NCBI RefSeq assembly: GCF_902459645.1 | Contig: NZ_CABPSK010000001.1 | Coordinates: forward strand, 806,001-870,000 | Direction of reading: 5' to 3' | Length of the DNA: 64,000 nucleotides | Origin: Pandoraea pneumonica | Lineage (GTDB): Bacteria > Pseudomonadota > Gammaproteobacteria > Burkholderiales > Burkholderiaceae | Part shown: positions 1 to 8,349 of the stretch, piece after piece | Position numbering within the stretch: the first letter of the stretch is position 1 | Layout: each line of letters opens with the position of its first letter | The notes under the pieces: generated by a model | Told to the model about the DNA's origin: nothing | Seen by the model: the letters and a program-made list of their open reading frames with translations, nothing else | The model's database searches: none | Made by a program: the position numbers and the translations under genes

Positions 1-2
1 AC

Positions 3-683
3 CTTGGTAGCGAGGAGCCTGAAGCCCTATCGACCCGCCCGGGCCGCGCGCCGCTGCCTGACGATCATGTGTTCGACGCCACCCACACGGCGTGGCTCGT
101 CGACACGCAGGAGGACCTGCTGCGCTGGAAAACCCGGTTGCAAGCGCGCGGCGTGGAGGTATCGGCCGAAACAGCGCATGAAGTGATCGAGTCGATCTAT
201 TTCCGCGACCCGAATGGCTACTTCATCGAGATTACGCGGAAGTTGCGAGCGCTGGATTCGACCGATGCCCGCGACGCGGCAGCGACGCTGGAGGCGGCCA
301 TGGCCATCGAGGATGCGGCGCGCGCTGGCGGTGAGCCTTTCAAGTGCATCGACCGCGTGTGGCAACGCAAAGCCGCCCAAGCCAATAAGGCTGCGGCGAC
401 ACTGACGGCAAACGCAGCAGCCGAGCCGACGAAGGCGCTACACATCTATGTGCTGAATGTGCCTGAGTTCTCGTCGTTGATCGATGCCGCGCGAGCGATG
501 CCCGCGTGCCAATTGGCCGTCACCGGCGACTACACGGTCATTTCCAGCGAAACACCGGTGGCTTTCGAGCGCCGGGCGCTGGGACTCAAACCGGCGGTTT
601 GGTATGGCTTGTTCACCGGCGGACTCGATGGCCGGATCGAAAGCTTCGAGCGCGATGTCGTGCGAATTGCCCCGCACGCCTAA
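3..683 (+). CDS. VOC-family (glyoxalase/dioxygenase fold) protein, 5' end outside window
   Basis: The frame is open from the window edge, so the start lies upstream; a GTG at 69 is internal. The visible part begins in a VOC half-domain: a His in DATHTAW, then ESIYFRDPNGYFIEI, whose closing Glu is the usual metal ligand of glyoxalase/extradiol-type folds. About 130 further residues follow: an Ala-rich linker and a second globular part with VTGDYTVISS that I do not recognise. The ligase gene starts 28 bp downstream, so it is probably part of the same aromatic acid operon. A dioxygenase or isomerase role is possible, but the substrate cannot be told from the fragment. Confidence 0.75.
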   Translation, partial: LGSEEPEALSTRPGRAPLPDDHVFDATHTAWLVDTQEDLLRWKTRLQARGVEVSAETAHEVIESIYFRDPNGYFIEITRKLRALDSTDARDAAATLEAAMAIEDAARAGGEPFKCIDRVWQRKAAQANKAAATLTANAAAEPTKALHIYVLNVPEFSSLIDAARAMPACQLAVTGDYTVISSETPVAFERRALGLKPAVWYGLFTGGLDGRIESFERDVVRIAPHA

Positions 684-711
684 GTCGCGCCGACAAAAAG
701 CAGGAGACACC

Positions 712-2436
712 ATGAGCGGTATTTTTCATCGAATCGACGGGGTGACGTACTGTCCGCCCGATCTGGCGCAGCGCTACTTTGCTTCGAACGCTTGGGTCGA
801 CACGACCTTGGGCGATGCCTTGCGCGCGACGGCTCGCCGGGTGCCCGATCGTCCGGCGTATCTGAGCGACGAGGCGTCGTTGACCTTCGCCCAGCTCGAC
901 GAGCGCAGCGAACGGTTGGGCGCAGCGTTGCTGACACTGGGCCTTCGGCCCGGCGACAGGGCAATCTTCCAGATGGGGACGACGGTCGACACCGTTGTCG
1001 CGCTGATGGGGGCGTACAAGGCTGGTGTCGTGCCGGTGTGTGCCGTGCCCCAATACCGGGAAGTCGAGATTGGCCAGCTCGCGGCGCAATCGGAGGCGCG
1101 CGGCTACTTTGTGCAAGCCGATTTCTCGTCGTTCGATCTGGTCGCCTTCGCGCGGCAGATGATGGCGCGCTATCCCTCGATCGAGCATCTGCTCGTGGCA
1201 CGAACTGGCGAGGCCGGTAACGCGCAGGGCGGCCATGACATCGACGCACTCATCGACGCCATGTCGCTGGAGCGTGCCCGCGAGTTGTTGGCAAGCATCC
1301 GCATCGGCAGCGAAGACGTGTTGAGCTTCCAACTCTCGGGCGGCACGACGGGGGTGCCGAAGATCATTCCGCGCTTTCATGCCGAATACGTCGGTCACTC
1401 GCTGGCTTGGATGCGACATATCGGCATGACGGAGCACAGCCGCATGATCTGGTCGCTGCCGTTGCTGCATAACGCCGGGCAGCTTTATGTGCTGGCCTCG
1501 ACCGTTGCGACTGGCATGACGACCGTCCTGATGCCGCGCGTCGACATTGCCCGGATGCTCACGCTCATCGAGATGCACGGCGTGACGCACGGCTTGTCGA
1601 TCGGCCCCGTGGCGCCGCAGATGATCGCGTACAAGGACGTGGCGCGTCACGACCTGTCGTCGCTGCAACTGTTCGGCACCATGAGCCGTGCCGACTCGTT
1701 GGAAGACCACCTCGGCGTGCCGTGCTTCAACCTTTACGGCACGACGGAAGGACTGCTGATGGGCGCCGGGGCGCATTTGCCGCCGACGGTGCGGCATCAC
1801 ACGCAGGGTCTGTCTGGCTGTGCGGACGACGAGATCGTCGTGCTGTTTCCCGGCACCGACATGCCGGTCGACGAGGGAACGCCCGGCGAGTTGTGTTTCC
1901 GGGGACCGTCGAGTCTGCGCGGATACTACAAGGCACCCGAGGCGACGGCCCAGACGCTCACCGCCGATGGCTTTGTTCGCACCGGCGACATGGTGACGCG
2001 CAAACGTATCGACGGCGTGGACTGCTTCGCGTTCGAAGGACGGCTGCGCGACAACATCAACCGTGGCGGCGAGAAGATTGGTTGCGAGGAAGTCGAGGCG
2101 TTCGTCAGTCATCACCCGGCCGTGGCCGACGCCAAACTCGTCGCCATGCCCGATCCGCTTTATGGCGAGAAGGGTTGCGTCTATCTCATCTTGCGGCCCG
2201 GTCATTCGGCGCCGTCCGTCGCTGAACTGGGTGGGTTCCTCGTCGGTCACGGGTTGGCCAAATTCAAATGTCCGGAACGCATCGAAGTCGTCGACGAGTT
2301 CCCGGTCACGCGCGTAGGCAAAGTCGATAAAGCGTCACTGCGCGCGGCCATTGCGAGCCGCCTCGCCGCCGAAACGGTCAGCGTCGCCCCTGATGCCCCC
2401 GATGTCCCTGAAGTGCGGGCCAAGGAGGGCGTATGA
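712..2436 (+). CDS. Aryl acid AMP/CoA ligase (2,3-dihydroxybenzoate/salicylate-AMP ligase-like)
   Basis: ANL-superfamily enzyme of 574 residues that activates a carboxylic acid with ATP to an acyl-AMP and probably on to the CoA thioester. The N-terminus (YCPPDLAQRY, then GDALRATA) resembles the EntE/DhbE aryl-acid group. The P-loop is LSGGTTGVPK, the A5 motif is NLYGTTEG, the A7 motif is RTGDM, and the C-terminal catalytic Lys is in TRVGKVDK. ATG 712 is chosen because CAGGAGACA lies just upstream (701-709); the open frame continues further upstream without a ribosome site. It overlaps the thioesterase gene by 4 bp. With the FAD monooxygenase downstream it suggests activation of salicylate, anthranilate or a hydroxybenzoate before ring hydroxylation. 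The exact acid is inferred. Confidence 0.88.
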   Translation: MSGIFHRIDGVTYCPPDLAQRYFASNAWVDTTLGDALRATARRVPDRPAYLSDEASLTFAQLDERSERLGAALLTLGLRPGDRAIFQMGTTVDTVVALMGAYKAGVVPVCAVPQYREVEIGQLAAQSEARGYFVQADFSSFDLVAFARQMMARYPSIEHLLVARTGEAGNAQGGHDIDALIDAMSLERARELLASIRIGSEDVLSFQLSGGTTGVPKIIPRFHAEYVGHSLAWMRHIGMTEHSRMIWSLPLLHNAGQLYVLASTVATGMTTVLMPRVDIARMLTLIEMHGVTHGLSIGPVAPQMIAYKDVARHDLSSLQLFGTMSRADSLEDHLGVPCFNLYGTTEGLLMGAGAHLPPTVRHHTQGLSGCADDEIVVLFPGTDMPVDEGTPGELCFRGPSSLRGYYKAPEATAQTLTADGFVRTGDMVTRKRIDGVDCFAFEGRLRDNINRGGEKIGCEEVEAFVSHHPAVADAKLVAMPDPLYGEKGCVYLILRPGHSAPSVAELGGFLVGHGLAKFKCPERIEVVDEFPVTRVGKVDKASLRAAIASRLAAETVSVAPDAPDVPEVRAKEGV

Positions 2437-2930
2437 CCAGCACGGAATACGTGGTGAGCGAGTCGCCCTTTACCGTGCGCCGCATGGTGCGCTGGGGCGA
2501 ATGCGATCCGGCGGGTGTCGTCTACACGGCGGCCTTTTCCGACTACGTCATCTCGGTCGCGGAGTTGTTCTACGGATCGCTGTTCGGCGGGACGCCGCAG
2601 GCGGTCAAGAACCATCATGGCTTCGGCACACCGACGCGAGCGCTCGATTTCGATTTTCGTCGCTCGCTCTGGCCTGACGACATCTTCGACGTGCGCGTCG
2701 ACGTGGCCGAGATCCGCACGCGGACCTTTACGTTGCTGATGACGGCGCGCTGTGCCGACGGCGAGATCGCCTTCATCGCACGACTCACGCCGATCTGCAT
2801 CCGCCGGGGCGAGCGTGCCTCGGTCGAGATGCCAGCGGTCTTGCGGTCCGCCCTTGAACAATACCGAACCCGTTGCGAACCCCACGAAAGCGTCGCAACG
2901 CGCACACCGGCAGGAGACATGCATTCATGA
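2433..2930 (+). CDS. Acyl-CoA thioesterase, 4HBT hotdog family
   Basis: A 165-residue hotdog-fold protein. The 4-hydroxybenzoyl-CoA thioesterase signature is clear at residues 19-29 (WGECDPAGVVY), with the catalytic Asp followed by PAG. It starts within the stop of the ligase gene (ATGA) and ends 4 bp inside the next gene, so the three are translationally coupled. In context it should release the free hydroxylated aromatic acid, for example gentisate, from its CoA thioester after the monooxygenase step. Substrate choice is inferred from neighbours only. Confidence 0.85.
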   Translation: MTSTEYVVSESPFTVRRMVRWGECDPAGVVYTAAFSDYVISVAELFYGSLFGGTPQAVKNHHGFGTPTRALDFDFRRSLWPDDIFDVRVDVAEIRTRTFTLLMTARCADGEIAFIARLTPICIRRGERASVEMPAVLRSALEQYRTRCEPHESVATRTPAGDMHS

Positions 2931-3724
2931 AAACAACGCCCACAACCCCCGCGCAACTCTTTCGCATCGGCCAGATCGTCCCTAGCTCGAACACGACGAT
3001 GGAGACGGAAATTCCCGCCATGTTCCGTGCACGCGAGCAGATGTTGCCGGAGCGGTTCACGTTCCATTCGAGCCGCATGCGCATGCATCGTGTCGTGAAG
3101 GAAGAGCTTGAAGCCATGAACCGGGAAGGCCTGCGCTGCGCGGCTGAACTGGCCGACGCGCGCGTGGACGTGATGAGCACGGCCTGCCTCGTTGCGATCA
3201 TGGCGATGGGGCCGGGCTATCACCGTCAGGTCGAAGCGGACTTGCGGCGCGTGGCGCGAGAGAACCATTGCGAGGCGGCGGTCATGACGTCTGCCGGTGC
3301 TTTGGTTGCCGGACTGAAAACACTCGGTGCCCGCAAGGTCGCCCTGATGGCCCCGTATATGAAGCCGCTCACGCAGGCGGTGGTTGAGTACATCGAACAT
3401 GAAGGCATCGAAGTGCTTGACGCACTGTCGTTCGAGATCCCGGACAACCTCGAAGTCGGCCGCCGCAACCCGATGCAACTGCTTGATGACGTGAAGCGGC
3501 TGAACACCGCCAATGCCGATGCCGTCGTGCTGTCGGCGTGCGTCCAAATGCCGTCGTTACCGGCGATTCAGCTTGCGCAAGACCGGCTGGGGCTGCCCGT
3601 CACGTCGACGGCGGTGAGCACTGTGCGTCAGATGCTCGATCACCTCGGCCTTGCTCCCGTCGTGCCCGATGCAGGGGCACTGCTGGCGCTCGACGCCGCC
3701 CAACCGCAGGCCCGCATCGCCTGA
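2927..3724 (+). CDS. nicE: Maleate cis-trans isomerase
   Basis: A 265-residue Asp/Glu-racemase-superfamily enzyme converting maleate to fumarate without cofactor. The N-terminal block RIGQIVPSSNTTMETEIP is characteristic of maleate isomerases (NicE/MaiA). Two catalytic Cys are visible, in STACLVA (about residue 81) and LSACVQMP (about 203). ATG 2927 has CAGGAGAC at 2911-2918; the in-frame ATG at 2873 lacks a ribosome site. It lies in the aromatic acid operon, where it would process maleate from gentisate or maleylpyruvate-type cleavage. It could equally act in nicotinate degradation, whose nicCAB-like genes are at the other end of this window. The symbol reflects the family, not proof of the nicotinate role. 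Confidence 0.87.
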   Translation: MKTTPTTPAQLFRIGQIVPSSNTTMETEIPAMFRAREQMLPERFTFHSSRMRMHRVVKEELEAMNREGLRCAAELADARVDVMSTACLVAIMAMGPGYHRQVEADLRRVARENHCEAAVMTSAGALVAGLKTLGARKVALMAPYMKPLTQAVVEYIEHEGIEVLDALSFEIPDNLEVGRRNPMQLLDDVKRLNTANADAVVLSACVQMPSLPAIQLAQDRLGLPVTSTAVSTVRQMLDHLGLAPVVPDAGALLALDAAQPQARIA

Positions 3725-3747
3725 AATTCCCGACACAGGAGACTCTC

Positions 3748-4899
3748 ATGAAAATTGCCGTCATCGGTGGCGGGCCCGCTGGCCTGTACTTTTCGCTGTT
3801 GATGAAACAGCGGCATCCGGAGGACGACATCGTTGTCCATGAGCGCAACGCTTTCGATGCCACGTATGGCTGGGGTGTCGTGTTTTCCGACATTGCGCTC
3901 GCGTTCCTCAAGGACGCAGATGAAGCCTTCTTCCGAAAATTCACGGCGCATCACACGCGCTGCGACTATATGGAAGTCGTGCATCAGGGCGTGCCGGTGC
4001 GCCTGAGCAATAACCATTTCTCTCGTACGTCGCGCATCGACATGCTGCGCGTGTTGCAGCAGGCCTGCGCTGACGCGGGTGTCGATGTGCGCTACAACAG
4101 CCACATCGTCGACCCGGCGCAGTTGCCCGATGCCGATGTGGTGATCGCCGCCGACGGTGTGAACAGTGAAGTGCGCACGCGTATGGCCGAGCATTTCCAG
4201 CCGACGTTTGACGAACGCCGCAACAAGTTCGCGTGGTACGGGACATCGCAGGTATTTCACCCGGTGTCGCTGATCTTCCGCGAAACACCGCATGGCGTAT
4301 TCATTGCGCATGCTTACCAATACAGCCCCGATCGCTCGACGTTTCTCGTCGAAGTCGACCCCGAGACGTGGCAGCGCTGTGGGCTGGATACGGCCACGGA
4401 AGACGAGAGCCGCCGCTGGTGCGAGCAGGTGTTTGCCGACGATCTGGCAGGACACGCGCTGTTGACCAACCGTTCGAACTGGTTTCAAGCGCGCGTAGTG
4501 AGCAACGCCCGCTGGTCGCACGGCAACGTGGTGTTGCTTGGCGATGCGCTGCGCAGCGTGCATTTCTCGCTGGGTTCGGGCACGCGTATGGCGATGCAAG
4601 ACGCCATCGCGCTCTTCGAAGCCTTGTGCGCGAATCGCAATGACGTTCCGGCGGCCTTCGCAGCGTTCGAGCAAAGCCGTCGCACGGCATCCGACCGGTT
4701 TCAGGACGCGGCCAGAAAGAGCCTCGACTGGTACGAGTCTGTCGACACCCGCATGCACCTCGACCCCGTGAGTTTCGCTTACGACTACATGCGCCGCACA
4801 GGGCGCGTCAGTCACGAAGATCTTCGCCAGCGCGACCCCGCGTTCATCGCGCAAGTGGAGCAAGCCGCAGCACCTTCGCTGCGGGGCCACGCGGCGTAA
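3748..4899 (+). CDS. FAD-dependent aryl-CoA monooxygenase (salicylyl-CoA 5-hydroxylase type)
   Basis: A 383-residue class A flavin monooxygenase. The N-terminal dinucleotide fold is IGGGPAGLYFS, the DG motif is VVIAADGVNSEVR, and the GD motif is VVLLGDALRSVHFSLGSG. The segments YGWGVVFSD and WFQARVVSNARW resemble the monooxygenase part of 2-aminobenzoyl-CoA and salicylyl-CoA hydroxylases. It lacks the C-terminal old-yellow-enzyme domain found in the fused versions of about 780 residues. ATG 3748 follows CACAGGAGACTCTC; upstream in-frame codons lie inside the maleate isomerase gene. It probably hydroxylates the CoA ester made by the upstream ligase. A 4-hydroxybenzoyl-CoA-type hydroxylase is the main alternative. 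Confidence 0.8.
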   Translation: MKIAVIGGGPAGLYFSLLMKQRHPEDDIVVHERNAFDATYGWGVVFSDIALAFLKDADEAFFRKFTAHHTRCDYMEVVHQGVPVRLSNNHFSRTSRIDMLRVLQQACADAGVDVRYNSHIVDPAQLPDADVVIAADGVNSEVRTRMAEHFQPTFDERRNKFAWYGTSQVFHPVSLIFRETPHGVFIAHAYQYSPDRSTFLVEVDPETWQRCGLDTATEDESRRWCEQVFADDLAGHALLTNRSNWFQARVVSNARWSHGNVVLLGDALRSVHFSLGSGTRMAMQDAIALFEALCANRNDVPAAFAAFEQSRRTASDRFQDAARKSLDWYESVDTRMHLDPVSFAYDYMRRTGRVSHEDLRQRDPAFIAQVEQAAAPSLRGHAA

Positions 4900-4955
4900 T
4901 TCGCGTTGCCATCGACACCTCAATAAAAACAAACATGCCCTATCAGGAGACAGCC

Positions 4956-6317
4956 ATGGACCAGCAAGGCACCCGGGAGACGTCAGTAGACGTACGGGAC
5001 TTCATCAATGCGGCCCCCGTGTCGCGCTTTCAGATCATGATCAGTGTGCTGTGCTTTCTGATCGTGGCATTGGACGGGTTCGACATTGCCATCATCGGGT
5101 TTATCGCCCCGCATATTCGCAGCGAGTGGCAATTGTCGATGGTGTCGCTCGGGCCGTTGTTCAGTGCCGGGCTGCTGGGGCTGATGGTCGGTGCATTTTG
5201 CAGCGGGCCGATGGCCGACCGTATTGGGCGGCGTCACGTGTTGATTCTGTCGGTGGCATGGTTCGGTGCCGCGAGCGTGGGGGCCGCGTTTGTACCGAAT
5301 GTCGAATGGTTGATTGCGTTGCGGTTTCTGACGGGGTTGGGGTTGGGCGGTGCCATGCCTAACGCCATCACGCTAACGTCTGAATTCAGTCCTGAGCGCC
5401 GTCGAGGCACATTGCTCACGCTGATGTTCTGCGGCTTTTCGCTGGGCTCGGCGCTTGGCGGCGTGGTGACCGCGTATCTCGTGGCAGGGTTTGGCTGGCG
5501 CGGCGTGTTGGCCATTGGCGGACTGTTGCCGCTGGCGCTGGTGCCTGTGCTGTGGCTCGCGCTGCCGGAGTCGGTGCGTTTTCTGGCGATTCGAAACGGG
5601 ACGCAGGCGCAGATCGCCGCCATTTTGCGACGCGTCGCACCGGGCCGTATTGCGGCAGGGCAGACGTATTCAGTGGCAGATGAGCGCTCGCCTGCGTCGC
5701 CCGTCGTGCAGTTGTTTCATCGCGACTACCGACGTGGCACGGTGCTGCTGTGGCTGGCGTTCTTCATGAGTCTGCTGTTGCTCTATCTGCTCATCAACTG
5801 GTTGCCGATTCTGGCGGAGCGTAGCGGGCTCACGCTCAAGCAGGCGTCGATGTTTGCGGGCTTGTTGCAGGGCGGCGGGGTGCTTGGCGCGATTGTGCTG
5901 GGCATGCTCATCGACCGGTTTCATCCGTACAAGGTCGTGGCGGCAGCGTACTTGTTGGGTGCGGTCGCCGTCGCATCGTTGGCGGTGGCCGATGGCGCGG
6001 CGTGGCTGGCGCTTGGCATCTTTGTGACGGGCTTTTGCGTGAGCGGTTCGCAGGTTTGCGCGAATGTGCTCGCCTCGGCGTATTACCCGACGTCCAATCG
6101 TGCGACGGGGGTGGCGTGGGCGCTGGGCATCGGCCGGGTGGGGGCTGTCGTCGGCTCGTTCGGCGGTGCGTTCCTGTTGAGTGCCGGGTGGAGCAACGCG
6201 GGGTTGTTCGCCATTCTCGCCATTCCGGCGATGCTTGCCGCCATGAGCATCTTGCTCGTGGGCGTGCGGCCGGGGCGGGCGATCATGGCGACGGGTCCGT
6301 CGGCTTCCCGCGTATGA
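4956..6317 (+). CDS. MFS aromatic acid:H+ symporter (AAHS family)
   Basis: A 453-residue inner-membrane transporter with 12 predicted hydrophobic helices. ALDGFDIAIIGF in helix 1 is the AAHS signature containing the essential Asp of PcaK/BenK carriers. GPMADRIGRRHV is the MFS loop 2-3 motif. ATG 4956 is preferred over 4935 because AGGAGA (4945-4950) sits six bases before it. It closes the operon begun by the ligase, so it most likely imports the aromatic acid substrate. Its 3' end overlaps the convergent pqiB-like gene by 35 bp. Confidence 0.9.
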   Translation: MDQQGTRETSVDVRDFINAAPVSRFQIMISVLCFLIVALDGFDIAIIGFIAPHIRSEWQLSMVSLGPLFSAGLLGLMVGAFCSGPMADRIGRRHVLILSVAWFGAASVGAAFVPNVEWLIALRFLTGLGLGGAMPNAITLTSEFSPERRRGTLLTLMFCGFSLGSALGGVVTAYLVAGFGWRGVLAIGGLLPLALVPVLWLALPESVRFLAIRNGTQAQIAAILRRVAPGRIAAGQTYSVADERSPASPVVQLFHRDYRRGTVLLWLAFFMSLLLLYLLINWLPILAERSGLTLKQASMFAGLLQGGGVLGAIVLGMLIDRFHPYKVVAAAYLLGAVAVASLAVADGAAWLALGIFVTGFCVSGSQVCANVLASAYYPTSNRATGVAWALGIGRVGAVVGSFGGAFLLSAGWSNAGLFAILAIPAMLAAMSILLVGVRPGRAIMATGPSASRV

Positions 6318-7866
6318 GCGCTTCGGGATGAAGCTGGAGGTATTCGGCAAGCGCCTTGAGGGAATTCAAAGTGGTGTTGAGTTCCCGCACGGCCCCGCGG
6401 ACGTCCTGCTGCATGGGGGCGTCCTCGGAGAGCGTCTTTTCCGCACTGCCGAATGTCTTCTTCGCCTCGCTCAACGCAGACTTCGCTTCGGGCGCGAGCT
6501 CAGCGTCGAGTTGTTTGAACAGTCCTTGCGCGCTATCCATGGTCTTATCGAGCTTGCGCAAGGAACTGTCGAGATTCTGTCCAATCTTGTCGAGCGGAAT
6601 CTTATTGAGTTTCGCCGCGATGTCGGCCACCTGAAGCTGCAACTGATCAAGCGTATTCGGCACGGTCGGAATCGTGGTTACACCGTCGATGCGCGATGCT
6701 TGAGCCGGCGCGGCATTCGGGAAGAAATCCAACGCGATATAGAGTTGCCCGGTCAGCAGATTGCCCGTTCTGAGTTGCGCGCGCAGACCGTGAGCGATGA
6801 GCGCGTCAAATACCTCTTGCCGCTCGTGCTGTTCCAGCGGCAATTTCCCCGTCGAGTCGCGCTTGCGCAGGCGATCCGGATAAATGACCGCCGTCACCGG
6901 CATGACCAGCCGCTTTTCCTTCGCGTCGAACTGGACACCGATCGACGTGACCTCGCCCAGCGTGATCCCCCGGAAATCGATCGGCGAGCCGACCGATAGC
7001 CCCCGTAACGACTGTTGGAACGTGAACACTGCGCGCGCCGGTTCGGCGTCGGGGACTTTCATCGCGCTCGCCTCGTCTTCGGCGAGGAAGAACGCTTGCC
7101 CCGGTTTCGCCATCACGCCCGCGCCACTATCAGGCGGCGCTTGAAAGGCAATGCCGCCGATAACGACGGAGGCAAGCGACTGCGTGTTGACCTGAAAGCC
7201 GTTCGAATCCAGACGCAGGTTGATACCGCTGGCGTGCCAGAACCGCGTATTGCTGCCGACATATTGATCGAACGGGGCGCGTACGAAAACGCGCAGAGTC
7301 ACGCCGTTGCCGTTGGGGTCGAGCGCGTACGTCTCCACCTGGCCTACCTGAATCCGGCGGTAGTAGATGGGAGAGCCACTGTCCAACGAGCCGATTTCTG
7401 CGCTATGCAGGACGAATGTCTTCCCGGCTTGCCCGCTGGAGATGACCGGCGGGACTTCCAGCCCGACAAAGTGTGTCGCCGCGTCGCGCGATTTTCCGGC
7501 GTCCGCGCCGATATAGGCACCGGAGAGCAGGGTAGATAAACCGGAGACGTTGCCGCCAGCGATGCGCGGACGGACTACCCACCAAGTGGTGCCCTTGGTC
7601 GCGAATCGCTTGGCGTTCTTGGTCAGATCGACCGTGACGTGAACCGAGGTGAGATCGGCCGATAGCTCGATATCTTTGACCACCCCGATATCGACTTCTT
7701 TGAACTTGACCTTCGTCTTACCGGCTTCGAGGCCGTCAGCACTCTTGAACTCGATGGTGACGGTCGGTCCGCGCTCCAGCATTGTTCTTCCGACAAGCGT
7801 TAGCCCGATTAGCGCCGCGATGAGCGGCACTAACCAGACGAGCGAAACCGACCAGGGCTTGCTCAC
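6283..7866 (-). CDS. pqiB: PqiB-like MCE-domain membrane protein
   Basis: A 527-residue protein with one N-terminal membrane helix (LVWLVPLIAALIGLTLVG) followed by three MCE repeats, beginning near TVTIEFKSADGLEAGKT, GKTFVLHSAEIGSLDSGSP and ARAVFTFQQSLRGLSVGSP, then an alpha-helical C-terminal stretch. PqiB-type proteins form periplasm-spanning tubes for phospholipid transport. I choose GTG 7866 as start: it overlaps the TGA of the upstream gene (GTGA), and VSKPW then leads straight into the helix. An ATG at 7896 would add ten unlikely residues. The usual pqiA partner is absent; a glycine-zipper protein takes its place. Confidence 0.87.
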   Translation of the reverse strand: MSKPWSVSLVWLVPLIAALIGLTLVGRTMLERGPTVTIEFKSADGLEAGKTKVKFKEVDIGVVKDIELSADLTSVHVTVDLTKNAKRFATKGTTWWVVRPRIAGGNVSGLSTLLSGAYIGADAGKSRDAATHFVGLEVPPVISSGQAGKTFVLHSAEIGSLDSGSPIYYRRIQVGQVETYALDPNGNGVTLRVFVRAPFDQYVGSNTRFWHASGINLRLDSNGFQVNTQSLASVVIGGIAFQAPPDSGAGVMAKPGQAFFLAEDEASAMKVPDAEPARAVFTFQQSLRGLSVGSPIDFRGITLGEVTSIGVQFDAKEKRLVMPVTAVIYPDRLRKRDSTGKLPLEQHERQEVFDALIAHGLRAQLRTGNLLTGQLYIALDFFPNAAPAQASRIDGVTTIPTVPNTLDQLQLQVADIAAKLNKIPLDKIGQNLDSSLRKLDKTMDSAQGLFKQLDAELAPEAKSALSEAKKTFGSAEKTLSEDAPMQQDVRGAVRELNTTLNSLKALAEYLQLHPEALIRGKPTDPSP

Positions 7867-8312
7867 TTGACCGTGTATCCACGGCCTTCCATACACGCGC
7901 CGTACGCGTGCCAGTAAGTCGTCATCTCCGAGCTTTGTGCGTTCTGGGCGGCCTGCGCTTGTGCCGCGTGTTGGCGCCGCGATCGCGCGCCGCCCGCGAC
8001 GGCACCGGCTGCGGCACCGACGGCGGCACCATGACCGGGATCGTCGTGCGCTACATCACCGATGACGGCACCTGCGGCTGCGCCACGTGCTGCACCGCCA
8101 ACGCGCGCACCCGTCGGGCCTTGCGGGGGCGGGGCTTGTTGCGCAACAACCGCCGGGTCGACGCCGGTATTTTGCTTGGCCCACGCGTAGCAAGCACCGT
8201 CATCGCTGCTCTGCTTATCGGCGCTCTGACCGTGCGCCGGGTAGACCGCTGGTTTTTGCGCGAATACCAGTCCGGCAAAGGCCAGACCGGCAACTAGGAC
8301 GATGGTTTTCAT
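7863..8312 (-). CDS. Glycine-zipper exported protein
   Basis: A 149-residue protein with a signal peptide (MKTIVLVAGLAFAGLVFA). Its Gly/Ala-rich centre (GGAARGAAAGAVIGDV, GAAVGAAAGAVAGGARS) is a typical glycine-zipper that packs in or on membranes. Two Cys flank this (DGACYAW and YGACMEGRGY) and may form a disulphide. ATG 8312 has GGGAGGT three bases upstream; the longer start at 8333 does not. It overlaps the pqiB-like gene by 4 bp, so the two are co-translated. Function is unknown; an envelope-stability or stress role is an inference. Confidence 0.8.
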   Translation of the reverse strand: MKTIVLVAGLAFAGLVFAQKPAVYPAHGQSADKQSSDDGACYAWAKQNTGVDPAVVAQQAPPPQGPTGARVGGAARGAAAGAVIGDVAHDDPGHGAAVGAAAGAVAGGARSRRQHAAQAQAAQNAQSSEMTTYWHAYGACMEGRGYTVK

Positions 8313-8349
8313 GCGACCTCCCATTGCGGGCAAAGGGATTGCTTTAGAT

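Noticed and set aside
613-2250. Long - strand frame of 545 codons opposite the aryl ligase
   Set aside because: His/Arg-rich shadow of a clearly recognised ligase on the + strand; common in GC-rich DNA.
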